This document shows, piece by piece, positions 52,201 to 60,703 of a stretch of 64,000 nt of DNA. The stretch is from DAIODI01 sp046349255 (GTDB lineage Bacteria; Pseudomonadota; Alphaproteobacteria; Rhizobiales; Aestuariivirgaceae): positions 620,001 to 684,000 of the forward strand of contig JAXMCR010000002.1 of assembly GCA_046349255.1 (NCBI GenBank). Direction: 5' to 3'. A program made the position numbers and the translations under genes. Numbering within the stretch: position 1 is the first letter of the stretch; every line of letters starts with the position of its first letter. A model generated the notes under the pieces. That model was not told the origin of the DNA, did no database searches, and saw only the letters and a program-made list of their open reading frames with translations.

Positions 52201-53160
52201 ATGGCGGAGCGCCGCACGGCATACCCCGAACTCCAGCCATACCGCACCGGCTATCTGCCGGTGGGCGACGGCCACTCGATCTACTTCGAGGAATGCGGCA
52301 ACCCCCGCGGCAAGCCGGTCGTGATGGTGCACGGCGGCCCCGGCGGCGGCTCCAACGCCTTCATGCGGCGGCTGCACGATCCGAGCGTCTACCGCATCGT
52401 CCTGTTCGACCAGCGCGGCGCCGGAAAGTCCACGCCACAGGCCTCGCTCGTGGCCAACACGACGTGGCACCTCGTCGCCGATATGGAGAAGCTGCGCGAT
52501 CATCTCGGAATCGATCGCTGGCAGGTCTTCGGCGGATCCTGGGGATCGACGCTCTCGATTGCCTATGCCGAGACGCACCCCGACCGCGTGAGCGAACTCA
52601 TCCTGCGCGGAATATTCCTGCTGACCCGCCGCGAAATCGAATGGTTCTACCAGGAGGGTGCGAGCTGGCTGTTCCCGGATGCCTGGGACCGGTACCTCGA
52701 GCCGATTCCGGAAGCAGAACGTGCCGACATGATCGCCGCCTACTACCGACGACTGACCGGTGATGATCCGGTCGAACGGCTGCGCTGCGCACGCGCCTGG
52801 AGCCAGTGGGAGGGGTCGACGATCTCATTGCTGCCGGACGAGGCACGCGTCGCCCGCTTCGGCGTCGACGACTTCGCCATCACCTTCGCCTCGATCGAGT
52901 GCCACTACTTCGTGCACGGCGGGTTCATGGAACACGACGGGCAGCTCCTGACCAACGCGCATCGCCTGAAGGACATTCCGGGCGTCATCGTGCATGGGCG
53001 CTACGATGTCTGTACGCCTCCCGCCAACGCGTGGCGCCTGAAGAAAGTGTGGCCGGAGGTGGATCTCAAGTTCATCGCGGATGCCGGTCACACGATGACG
53101 GAGCCTGGCATCGTGCATGAACTTGTCTTGGCCACCGACCGTTTCCGGGACGTTCGCTAG
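52201..53160 (+). CDS. pip: Prolyl aminopeptidase
   Basis: 319 residues, S33 alpha/beta hydrolase. Oxyanion segment MVHGGPGGG, QRGAGKS, nucleophile S113 in FGGSWGSTLS, D in VHGRYDVCTPP and H in DAGHTMTEPG. Removes N-terminal proline from peptides. Start ATG 52201. Confidence 0.9.
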   Translation: MAERRTAYPELQPYRTGYLPVGDGHSIYFEECGNPRGKPVVMVHGGPGGGSNAFMRRLHDPSVYRIVLFDQRGAGKSTPQASLVANTTWHLVADMEKLRDHLGIDRWQVFGGSWGSTLSIAYAETHPDRVSELILRGIFLLTRREIEWFYQEGASWLFPDAWDRYLEPIPEAERADMIAAYYRRLTGDDPVERLRCARAWSQWEGSTISLLPDEARVARFGVDDFAITFASIECHYFVHGGFMEHDGQLLTNAHRLKDIPGVIVHGRYDVCTPPANAWRLKKVWPEVDLKFIADAGHTMTEPGIVHELVLATDRFRDVR

Positions 53161-53437
53161 GGGTCTTAGGCGGCAGACCCAAAATCGTCATTGTTCTGAC
53201 AATCTGGCGCCGCCTCCCCACTCCACCATTTTGTTCAGCGGCGGGTCGAGGCCGGCAACCAGCCGGAGCCTTTCTGAATTTATCCCCGCATATCGAATCT
53301 GGTCTGGCACCGGCGGCCTCGCCGCCGCGGACCCACGGAATGGCTGCGCGGGCTCCTGTCGCCGTCCCGAGCGCGCGTACGCCTAGGCCCGTCCGTCCTG
53401 CCTTCGGGCAGGCGGGCGGGCCACCATTTTTGCCTGG
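53161..53437. other. Structured noncoding stretch (possible sRNA or long 3' UTR)
   Basis: 277 bp without a gene. Holds three hairpins on the plus strand: around 53250-53266, 53311-53327 (7-bp stem, extended by a flanking GGTC/GACC pair), and the terminator at 53386-53431. A short repeat CCACCATTTT occurs at 53223 and 53421. It may be a pip 3' UTR or an independent small RNA. Confidence 0.4.
53386..53431 (+). terminator. Strong intrinsic terminator
   Basis: Long GC stem (53386-53402 with 53407-53422, one bulge and G-U pairs) closed by a TTCG loop, followed by TTTTT at 53427-53431. Ends a plus-strand transcript about 270 bp after pip. Confidence 0.8.
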
Positions 53438-53884
53438 TCAGATGCTTTGCCCTTGACCCTGTTCCTGCGACAGTGAGCGGGCGAAGGCCATGAAGCGCCT
53501 TATCCAGGTTTCCAGCCACGTCATCATGCGATTCATGTCGGCATCGCTCGGCAGGTTGAGCTGGCTCTCGGTCCCCTGCTTTCCGCCGCCTTTCTCGAGA
53601 TCGGCCACCCGCTTTCTCAGTTCCGCATTCTCGCGGGTCAGCTTGTCGACCTGGTCCTGCAACGCCTGCCGGTCGTCGTTCACCTGACGGCAGCTCCATG
53701 CGCCGCTCTGTTCGGCGCAGCGCGATACCGCGCCCGTGCGGGTATCGAGACGGATGAAGCCGTCGCCCGACCGCTCAAGCACATAGCGGCCCGAATCGAC
53801 TTCCGACGACGTACTTTGCGCCAATGCGGGCGCGGCGACGCCAAGAAGGGCGGCAAGGGCAATCAGAGCCTGAATGCGGGTCAT
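53438..53884 (-). CDS. Exported coiled-coil protein, function unknown
   Basis: 148 residues with a Sec signal peptide (LIALAALLGVAAPALAQ). A small beta region with one Cys pair (RCAEQSGAWSCRQ), then a coiled coil (~72-98, LQDQVDKLTRENAELRKRVA). The C-terminal MMTWLETWIRRFMAFARSL may be an amphipathic helix. Widespread in rhizobia as an uncharacterised periplasmic protein; I know no name. Confidence 0.75.
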   Translation of the reverse strand: MTRIQALIALAALLGVAAPALAQSTSSEVDSGRYVLERSGDGFIRLDTRTGAVSRCAEQSGAWSCRQVNDDRQALQDQVDKLTRENAELRKRVADLEKGGGKQGTESQLNLPSDADMNRMMTWLETWIRRFMAFARSLSQEQGQGQSI

Positions 53885-53997
53885 GGCGGACCTCCGGGGA
53901 CGGTTGCCGCAAAGATAGGAACGGCACGCACACTTGTCACGGGAGGCTCGCGGAAATGCGCTTTGAGCAACGGTTCGGCCTGCTACAGTCCGCTCCC

Positions 53998-54756
53998 ATG
54001 AAGCGGCTCCTTACCGTTTTGCTCCTGTCGATCCTGTTCGTGCCGCCGGCGCAAGCCGACGCATTGCGGATCGGCGTCGAGGACGACTATCCGCCGCTCA
54101 GCTGGCAGGATCAGACAGGGACGTCGCGCGGTCTGATCGTCGACATCGCGCTGGCGCTGTGTGCCCGCATGGCGGCCGATTGCACCCTTGTCCCGATGCG
54201 CTTTGCCGATCTCGTTCCGGCGCTGGCATCGGGCAAGCTCGACGCCGCCGTGGCCGCCATGGCGGCGACGGACGAGCGGCGCAAGCAGGTGCTGTTCACA
54301 CCTCCCTTCGCCCGCAGCCCCGGGCGGCTCGTCGTGCGCAAGGGCGAAGGAACCGGCTACGTGAGTCCTTCCAAGCTCAAGGGCCTGACGCTCGCTGCCC
54401 AGTCCGGCACGACATTCGCAAACTATCTTGAGGAGAACTACCCGGACTCGACCGTCAAAACGTACGCGAAGATCGAGGAGGCGCTCGGTGCACTGGCCGA
54501 CCGCAAGGTCGACGCCGTGCTGGCCGACAGCATCGAGCTCACCGATTGGCTCAGCCGTGATCCCGGCCGCCAATGCTGCGTGCTGGATGGGCCGCCCGTG
54601 ACGGACCCCAAGTGGCTGTCGGAAGGCTTTTCCATCGCCGTGCCGAAGGGATCGGCGGATCTCGCCAAACGGCTGTCGGATGCTGTGACCGCAATCCGCG
54701 GCGACGGGACGTTCGAGCGGCTGAACGGAGCCTACGCCCCGTTCAGCCTCGAGTGA
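53998..54756 (+). CDS. ABC-type amino acid binding protein (SBP_bac_3)
   Basis: 252 residues with signal peptide (LLTVLLLSILFVPPAQA). The ligand domain has LRIGVEDDYPPLSW, DIALALCARM, FTPPFARSPGRLV and KLKGLTLAAQSGTTF. Without an adjacent permease or ATPase, so an orphan binding protein. Convergent with the BA14K-like gene. Confidence 0.85.
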   Translation: MKRLLTVLLLSILFVPPAQADALRIGVEDDYPPLSWQDQTGTSRGLIVDIALALCARMAADCTLVPMRFADLVPALASGKLDAAVAAMAATDERRKQVLFTPPFARSPGRLVVRKGEGTGYVSPSKLKGLTLAAQSGTTFANYLEENYPDSTVKTYAKIEEALGALADRKVDAVLADSIELTDWLSRDPGRQCCVLDGPPVTDPKWLSEGFSIAVPKGSADLAKRLSDAVTAIRGDGTFERLNGAYAPFSLE

Positions 54757-54762
54757 CACTCG

Positions 54763-55257
54763 CTATCGGCACATCTTGTATTGGCCGGACGAGGCGAGAT
54801 ACTTCCCGGTCTGCGGATTGAACGAGCGGTACTTGGAGCGGCAGTAGTTGTACCACTCCTGCGTCCACGGTTCCGGCGCATATCCGCCGCCACCGCCGCC
54901 GCCGTAATAGGCAGGCGCAGGCGCTGAGCGGCTCATGCAATCGTTGTAGGCGGCCCAGTAGACCTGGCGCCAGCGGGCCTCGTTGTTGACGGCGCCGCCG
55001 ACAGCGCCGACGCCCGTGCCGATCAGGGCGCCCGTGCCCGCCCCGCGACCGCCGCCCGCAATACCGCCGATCAAGGCGCCACCGATCGCCCCGGCGATCG
55101 CGCCGCCTGCCACGTCTTGCCCGCGCACGGTGCTCGAGGCGTAATTGCGCGCATAGTTGTCGCACTGGGCTTGCTGGGCGAAGGCTTCGCCGCCAGCGCC
55201 GACCAGCGTCGCCGCAAGGGTCGCCGCGAGCACGAGCGACTTGCCGGTGTAAGTCAT
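54763..55257 (-). CDS. BA14K-like exported protein with glycine-zipper segment
   Basis: 164 residues. Signal peptide (LVLAATLAATLVGAGGEAFA), a glycine-zipper stretch (GAIAGAIGGALIGGIAGG), a glycine-rich loop, and the BA14K ending EWYNYCRSKYRSFNPQTGKY with two cysteines. Related to Brucella's immunoreactive lectin-like protein. ATG 55257 has GGAGG 9 bp upstream. Confidence 0.8.
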   Translation of the reverse strand: MTYTGKSLVLAATLAATLVGAGGEAFAQQAQCDNYARNYASSTVRGQDVAGGAIAGAIGGALIGGIAGGGRGAGTGALIGTGVGAVGGAVNNEARWRQVYWAAYNDCMSRSAPAPAYYGGGGGGGYAPEPWTQEWYNYCRSKYRSFNPQTGKYLASSGQYKMCR

Positions 55258-55427
55258 CAGGTAGACCTCCTTCGTCACGAAAGGGAAGCGGTTGGTCGAT
55301 TAACGCGCATCATCCGTCGCAGTTCGCCGCGTCCGATAGCCGTAAACTGTGCCAGATTCGCGGCAACAACCAGAGCTATATCGGTGGCCCGGCAGCCCCT
55401 GCAAGGACCCCGACAGGGAGGATGCAG

Positions 55428-56984
55428 GTGGTCAATATCCAGGAACTGTCGAACCAGGTTTCCGCCACCGGCCGTCGCGCGGGCGGCCGCGATGCACGCC
55501 GAGTCCAGCGCTCGGCGCCGCTGGCCTCGTTTCCCACGTTGACCCGGAAAATCCCGGTTTACGAGCTTGTTCCGGACGAGGCGATCGAGCTGATCCACGA
55601 GGAGTCGGTCAAGATCCTGGAAGACGTCGGGATCGACTTTCGCGACGACGAGGCCGCGGCAATGTGGAAAGCCGCCGGGGCCGACGTCCAGGGCCATCGC
55701 GTCCGCATCGATCGCGGATTGTTGATGAGCCTCGTTGCGCAGATTCCGTCGGAGTTCACGCTCACCGCGCGCAATCCGGCGCGGACGGTGAAGCTCGGCG
55801 GCAAGAACTCGATCTTCGTGCCGATGTACGGCGCCCCTTACGTGCGCGACCTCGAGAACGTGCGCCGCTACGGGAGCCTCGCCGACCTCAACAATTTCCA
55901 CAAGCTCGCCTACATGCTGCCGGCGCTGCACTCCTCGAGCTCGATCTGCTGCGAGCCGATGGAAATCCCGGTGCCGAAGCGGCACCTGCACATCATCCAT
56001 TCCGCGCTGAAGCATTCCGACAAGCCGTTCATGGGCATCGTCACGGCGAAGGAGCGCGCCGAAGACACCGTCAAGATGGCGAAGCTCGTGTTCGGCGAGG
56101 ACTTCGTGAACGACAATCCGGTGATGGTGTCGATCACCAACTGCAATTCGCCGCTCGTCTGGGACGCGACGATGCTCGACGCGCTGAAGGTATACTCGCG
56201 CCACAACCAGCCGGTGATCCTTGCGCCCTTCGCGCTGTGCGGCGCCTCGACGCCGGCCTCGTCGGTCGGCTCGGTTGCGCAGGTGAACGCCGAGGCGTTG
56301 GCCGGGCTCGCCTTCACGCAGCTCGTGCGGCCCGGTTCGCCGCAGATCTACGGGCAATTCATGGTGACCGTCGACATGAAGTCGGGCGCGCCGATGGGGG
56401 GAACGCCCGAAGCGGCGCAGATGATGTTCCTAATGGGCCAGCTTGCCCGCAAGTATAACCTGCCGTGGCGAACGTCGGGCTTCCACGTGGGTTCGAAGAT
56501 CAACGATGCGCAGGCCGGATACGAGGCCTCGATGCTGATGCACGCGGCGATCCTGTCGGGCGCGCACTACATCTGGCATGTCGCCGGCTGGCTCGAAGCC
56601 GGACTCGTGTGCGGTTACTCGAAGTTCATCACCGACGCCGAACAGCTCGAGGGCTGGTACAAATACGCGGGCGGCCTCTCGTTCGACGACTTCAAGGACG
56701 CCATGGCGGCGGTGCGCGAGGTCGGCCCGGGCGGCCACTACCTCGGCACGCAGCACACGCTCGAACACTTCGAGAGCGCGTTCTTCATGCCGAAGCTCAT
56801 GGACTTCAACTCGTTCGAGCAGTGGTCCGCGGAAGGCTCGAAGGACCTCGACACGCGCGGGCGGGAGCGGGCGAAGGCGATGCTGGCGCAGTACGAGGAA
56901 CCGAAGCTTGACGAAGGTGTTGCGGAGTCGCTGCGCGACTTCATCGCCCGCCGCGAACGCGAGTTGCCCGACACGGTGAACTGA
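55428..56984 (+). CDS. Trimethylamine methyltransferase family protein (MttB/MtgB-like, non-pyrrolysine)
   Basis: 518 residues from GTG 55428 (AGGGAGG six bases upstream; ATG 55422 abuts that site). TIM barrel of the MttB superfamily, without an in-frame UAG, so no pyrrolysine. Segments GIDFRDDEAAAMWKAAGADV, FVPMYGAPYVRD and GFHVGSKINDAQAGYEASM fit. MtgB homologues demethylate glycine betaine using a corrinoid protein; no corrinoid protein gene is adjacent here. The role is likely in quaternary amine use, but is uncertain. Confidence 0.85.
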   Translation: MVNIQELSNQVSATGRRAGGRDARRVQRSAPLASFPTLTRKIPVYELVPDEAIELIHEESVKILEDVGIDFRDDEAAAMWKAAGADVQGHRVRIDRGLLMSLVAQIPSEFTLTARNPARTVKLGGKNSIFVPMYGAPYVRDLENVRRYGSLADLNNFHKLAYMLPALHSSSSICCEPMEIPVPKRHLHIIHSALKHSDKPFMGIVTAKERAEDTVKMAKLVFGEDFVNDNPVMVSITNCNSPLVWDATMLDALKVYSRHNQPVILAPFALCGASTPASSVGSVAQVNAEALAGLAFTQLVRPGSPQIYGQFMVTVDMKSGAPMGGTPEAAQMMFLMGQLARKYNLPWRTSGFHVGSKINDAQAGYEASMLMHAAILSGAHYIWHVAGWLEAGLVCGYSKFITDAEQLEGWYKYAGGLSFDDFKDAMAAVREVGPGGHYLGTQHTLEHFESAFFMPKLMDFNSFEQWSAEGSKDLDTRGRERAKAMLAQYEEPKLDEGVAESLRDFIARRERELPDTVN

Positions 56985-56990
56985 GAATCC

Positions 56991-57554
56991 TCAGGCTTTT
57001 CCGCGCCTTACCCAGTCGGCGAACGACTTCAGCCAGAGCTCGATCACCTTGATCGTCGCCTCATCAGTAAGCTTGCCCGCGTCGTCGAACTTCTGCGGGG
57101 CGGAGCCGACGAATACTTCGGGCTTCGGCATCGGCAGCGCCTCGAGGCCCTGCAGGTTCTGGCGCAGGTGATACTGGGCGCGCCCCGTGCCCAGCGGGCC
57201 GCCGGATGCGCCGACGATGCCGACCGGCTTGTGCTTGAACGGCTGGTCCTTCGGGCGGGACACCCAGTCCGTTGCGTTCTTCAGCACGCCGGGGATCGAG
57301 AAGTTGTACTCCGGCGTCGCGATGATGACCCCGTCGGCGACGCGCACCTTGCCCACGAGTTCGAGAACCGAGGCAGGGATGCCCGACTTCGCCTCATCGT
57401 CGCCATCGTAGAGCGGGATGCCGTGCAGCGTGGCGATCTCGACCTGGAGGCCTGCCTTCGGACCCATGTCCTTGATCGTGCGGAGCAGCTTCGTGTTGTA
57501 GGACTCCTTGCGCAGGCTGCCCGTGATGGCGAGGATGTTCAGCGTATCGTCCAC
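56991..57554 (-). CDS. NADPH-dependent FMN reductase
   Basis: 187 residues, flavodoxin-like fold. ITGSLRKESYNTKL (FMN phosphate loop), IIATPEYNFSIPGVLKNATD and VGIVGASGGPLGTGRA. Reduces FMN, quinones or chromate. It starts 28 bp after the photolyase stop on the same strand, so might reduce flavin for it. Confidence 0.88.
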   Translation of the reverse strand: MDDTLNILAITGSLRKESYNTKLLRTIKDMGPKAGLQVEIATLHGIPLYDGDDEAKSGIPASVLELVGKVRVADGVIIATPEYNFSIPGVLKNATDWVSRPKDQPFKHKPVGIVGASGGPLGTGRAQYHLRQNLQGLEALPMPKPEVFVGSAPQKFDDAGKLTDEATIKVIELWLKSFADWVRRGKA

Positions 57555-57582
57555 GTGATGGTTTCCCTGTTGGATCAGCGGT

Positions 57583-59040
57583 TTAGGCCGCCGACTTCTT
57601 GATGCGTTCGTAGGCGGCGAGTGCTGCGTCCCGCGCCCGGTCGTGCTCGACGATAGGCTTCGGATAGCTCTCGCCGAGAACGACGCCCGCTTCCTTCAGC
57701 ACAAGCGGGGAGGCAAGCCAAGGCTTGTGGATGACGGCCGCGGGAAGACGCGCAAGCTCCGGCACGTACCGGCGCACGTAGGCGCCCTCGGGATCGAACT
57801 TTTCGCCCTGCAGCACGGGGTTGAAGATGCGGAAGTACGGCGCCGCATCCGCCCCGCAACCCGCCACCCACTGCCAGCTTGCCGCGTTGTTGGCCGGATC
57901 GGCGTCGACGAGCGTGTCCCAGAACCACGTTTCGCCCTCCTGCCACGGGATCAGGAGGTCCTTGACGAGGAAGGAGGCAACGATCATGCGCACGCGGTTG
58001 TGCATCCAGCCGGTCTGCCAGAGTTCCCGCATGCCGGCATCGACGATCGGATAGCCGGTGAGGCCTTTCGCCCAGAGTTTCAGGCCCGACTCGTTGCGCG
58101 CCCACGGAAACCGGGAAAATTCCGGGCGGAACGGTTCGGTCGCGAGATTTGGCCAGTGATGGAGGAGGTGGTAGGCGAACTCGCGCCAGAGCAGCTCCTT
58201 CAGCAGGTGCTCGCCGCCGCGATCGCTTCGGCCGTTTGCGGCCGCCATGGAATTTCTCACGGCGAACCAGATGGTTAGCGGGGAAATCTCTCCGAAATGG
58301 AGGTGCGGAGAGAGCCGCGACGTGGCCTCGAGATCGGGGCGGTTGCGATCGTCGCGATAGCCGTCGAGTGCGTGGGCGAGGAACCGGTCGAGCTTCTTCC
58401 GCGCGCCCGCCTCGCCGGGCTGCCAGGTTTCCGGGAACGATTTCGCCCAGTCGGGGCGGCCCGGGTAAAGCCGCCACGCGGCAAGCTCGTCCGAGGGGAC
58501 CTTGCCGTCGAACGGAGCGATCTCGGTCGGGGCCGGGCGGGGCGGGCGATCGGGTTCGCGGGCGAAGCAGGCGCGCGAGAACGGGGTGTAGACCTTGTAC
58601 GGTTCGTCAGCGCCGGTGCGGATCGTTTCGGGGTCGAACAGGACGTAGCCGCGATAGCGGTGCGCCGTGGCGCCAGCCGCTTCCACGGCCGCGCGCACCG
58701 CCTGCTCGCGGCCGGGGGACCACGGCGCATAGCCACGGGAGAAGTGGACGGAGCCCGCGCCGGTTTCGCGGACCAGGGAGGCAAGCACGTCTGCAGCGCG
58801 GCCGCGGCGCAGGATCAGGCGGAGGCCCTTGGCCGAGAGGGTCTCGGCGAGGGACCGGAGGCTTTGCTCCAGCCACCATTGCGAGGCGCCGCCCATGGGA
58901 CGGATGCCGTCGATCTCCTCGTCGAGAGTATAGACCGGTATGACCGGGCCGGCCGCCGCGGCAGCCGTCAAGGCGGCGTTGTCGTTCAACCGCAAGTCAT
59001 TGGTAAACCACGCGATTGCGGGCTTGGCCGCCGGCATCAA
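57583..59040 (-). CDS. phrB: Deoxyribodipyrimidine photolyase (CPD class I)
   Basis: 485 residues. N-terminal antenna domain (AIAWFTNDLRLNDNAAL), FAD domain with ELLWREFAYHLLHHWP, TGYPIVDAGMRELWQTGWMH and NRVRMIVASFLVKDLL. Electron-transfer tryptophans are likely within WFWDTLVDADPANNAASWQW. Repairs cyclobutane dimers with blue light. Divergent from the FeS photolyase, 44 bp apart. Confidence 0.93.
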   Translation of the reverse strand: MMPAAKPAIAWFTNDLRLNDNAALTAAAAAGPVIPVYTLDEEIDGIRPMGGASQWWLEQSLRSLAETLSAKGLRLILRRGRAADVLASLVRETGAGSVHFSRGYAPWSPGREQAVRAAVEAAGATAHRYRGYVLFDPETIRTGADEPYKVYTPFSRACFAREPDRPPRPAPTEIAPFDGKVPSDELAAWRLYPGRPDWAKSFPETWQPGEAGARKKLDRFLAHALDGYRDDRNRPDLEATSRLSPHLHFGEISPLTIWFAVRNSMAAANGRSDRGGEHLLKELLWREFAYHLLHHWPNLATEPFRPEFSRFPWARNESGLKLWAKGLTGYPIVDAGMRELWQTGWMHNRVRMIVASFLVKDLLIPWQEGETWFWDTLVDADPANNAASWQWVAGCGADAAPYFRIFNPVLQGEKFDPEGAYVRRYVPELARLPAAVIHKPWLASPLVLKEAGVVLGESYPKPIVEHDRARDAALAAYERIKKSAA

Positions 59041-59084
59041 AAACTCCCGGGATCTTGGAGGAGAGCGTATCCGTAGTACGCCCC

Positions 59085-60703
59085 ATGACGCTTCCGGATC
59101 AGGACAACGACCGACGCCTCGTGCTGGTTCTCGGCGACCAGCTGTCGCGCGACTTATCGAGCCTCGCGGACGCCCGGCCGGGGCGCGATTCTGTGCTCCT
59201 CGCCGAGGTCTCGGCCGAGGCGACGTATGTGAAGCACCACAAGAAGAAGATCGCGCTGGTGTTTTCGGCCATGCGCCATTTCGCCAGCGAACTCAAGGCG
59301 TTGGGTCATGCCGTCCGCTACGTGACGCTGGACGATCCCGACAACACCGGCACCTTGATGGATGAGGTGAAGCGGGCCCTACCCGGCCATACCCGGGTGG
59401 TGGTGACGGAGCCCGGCGAGGTGCGCCTGAAGCGCGACATGGCCGGCTGGGCGGCCATCCTCGGCGTGCCGGTCGAGGTCCGCGAGGACGACCGATTCCT
59501 CTGTTCGATCAACGACTTCCGCCGATGGGCGTCGGGCCGGCGCGAGCTTCGGATGGAGTGGTTCTACCGCGACATGCGGCGGAAGACCCGGCTCCTGATG
59601 GACGGCGATCAGCCGGCCGGCGGACAGTGGAATTTTGACCAGGAGAACCGGAAGCCGCCCATAGCGGGCCTGCGGTTTCCGGACGCCTTCGGGGTCGAGC
59701 CGGACCCCGTCACGCGCGCGGTTCTGGACCTCGTAGGCCTCAGATTTCCTGACCATTTCGGCGACCTCGAGCCGTTCCGGTTCGCCGTGACGCGGGCAGA
59801 CGCCGAGCGCGCCCGCGACTGGTTCCTGACCCACGCGCTCGCCCGCTTCGGCGACTTCCAGGACGCCATGCTCCGGGGCGAAAAACGTTGTACCACAGCG
59901 TGTTGTCGCCCTACCTGAACCTCGGGCTCCTCGATCCGCTCGACCTCTGCCAGCGGGCCGAGGCGCGCTACCGAGCCGGCCTTGCGCCCCTCAACGCGGT
60001 CGAAGGTTTCATCCGCCAGATCATCGGCTGGCGCGAATATGTGCGCGGAATGTACTGGTTGTGCGCCGATGCACCCGTCGATGTAACGCCGTTGTCGCAG
60101 GGGTGTACCGTTTCGCCCTCGCCCGACTACACCCGCCTCAACCATCTCGAGGCCAAAACCCCCCTCCCCGCCTTCTACTGGACGGGGGAGACCGACATGG
60201 CGTGCATCGCCGACGTCGTGGCCCAGACGCGGGAGGAGGCGTACGCGCATCACATCCAGCGGCTGATGATCACCGGCAACTTCGCGCTGATCGCCGGGCT
60301 CGATCCTCATTCCGTACACGAATGGTATCTCTCCGTGTACGCCGACGCCTATGAATGGGTCGAGGCGCCGAACACGATCGGCATGGCGCTCCACGCCGAC
60401 GGCGGCCGCCTCGCCTCGAAGCCCTACGCGGCGTCGGCCAACTACATCCGCAAGATGTCGAACTACTGCGACGGTTGCCGCTACGATCCGGGCAAGCGCA
60501 CGGGTCCGGACGCCTGCCCGTTCAACTTCCTCTACTGGGACTTCATCGACCGCCACGCAGAACGGTTTGCCAAGAACCCGCGCATGGCGTTCCCGGTGAA
60601 GACGCTGGAACGCCTCGGCGAGGCCGAGCGCGCCGCGATCCGGCGAGAGGCGAAGGCGTTCCTCGAAGGACTAGCGCCGGCTGAGAAGGGCTGGACGCCC
60701 TAA
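59085..60703 (+). pseudogene. FeS-type bacterial (6-4) photolyase/cryptochrome (PhrB class), frameshifted
   Basis: About 540 residues if the frame is joined. N-terminus LVLVLGDQLSRDLSSL; FAD domain with GWREYVRGMYWLCAD, then MITGNFALIAGLDPHSVHEW; and cysteines CDGCRYDPGKRTGPDACPF for the [4Fe-4S] cluster, so it belongs to the FeS-BCP family. The break is in an A5 run at 59881-59885: one more A would restore GEK-TLYHSVLSPYLNLGLL. Everything else is intact, so the deletion is recent or an error. Its stop overlaps the ABC gene's stop. Confidence 0.9.
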
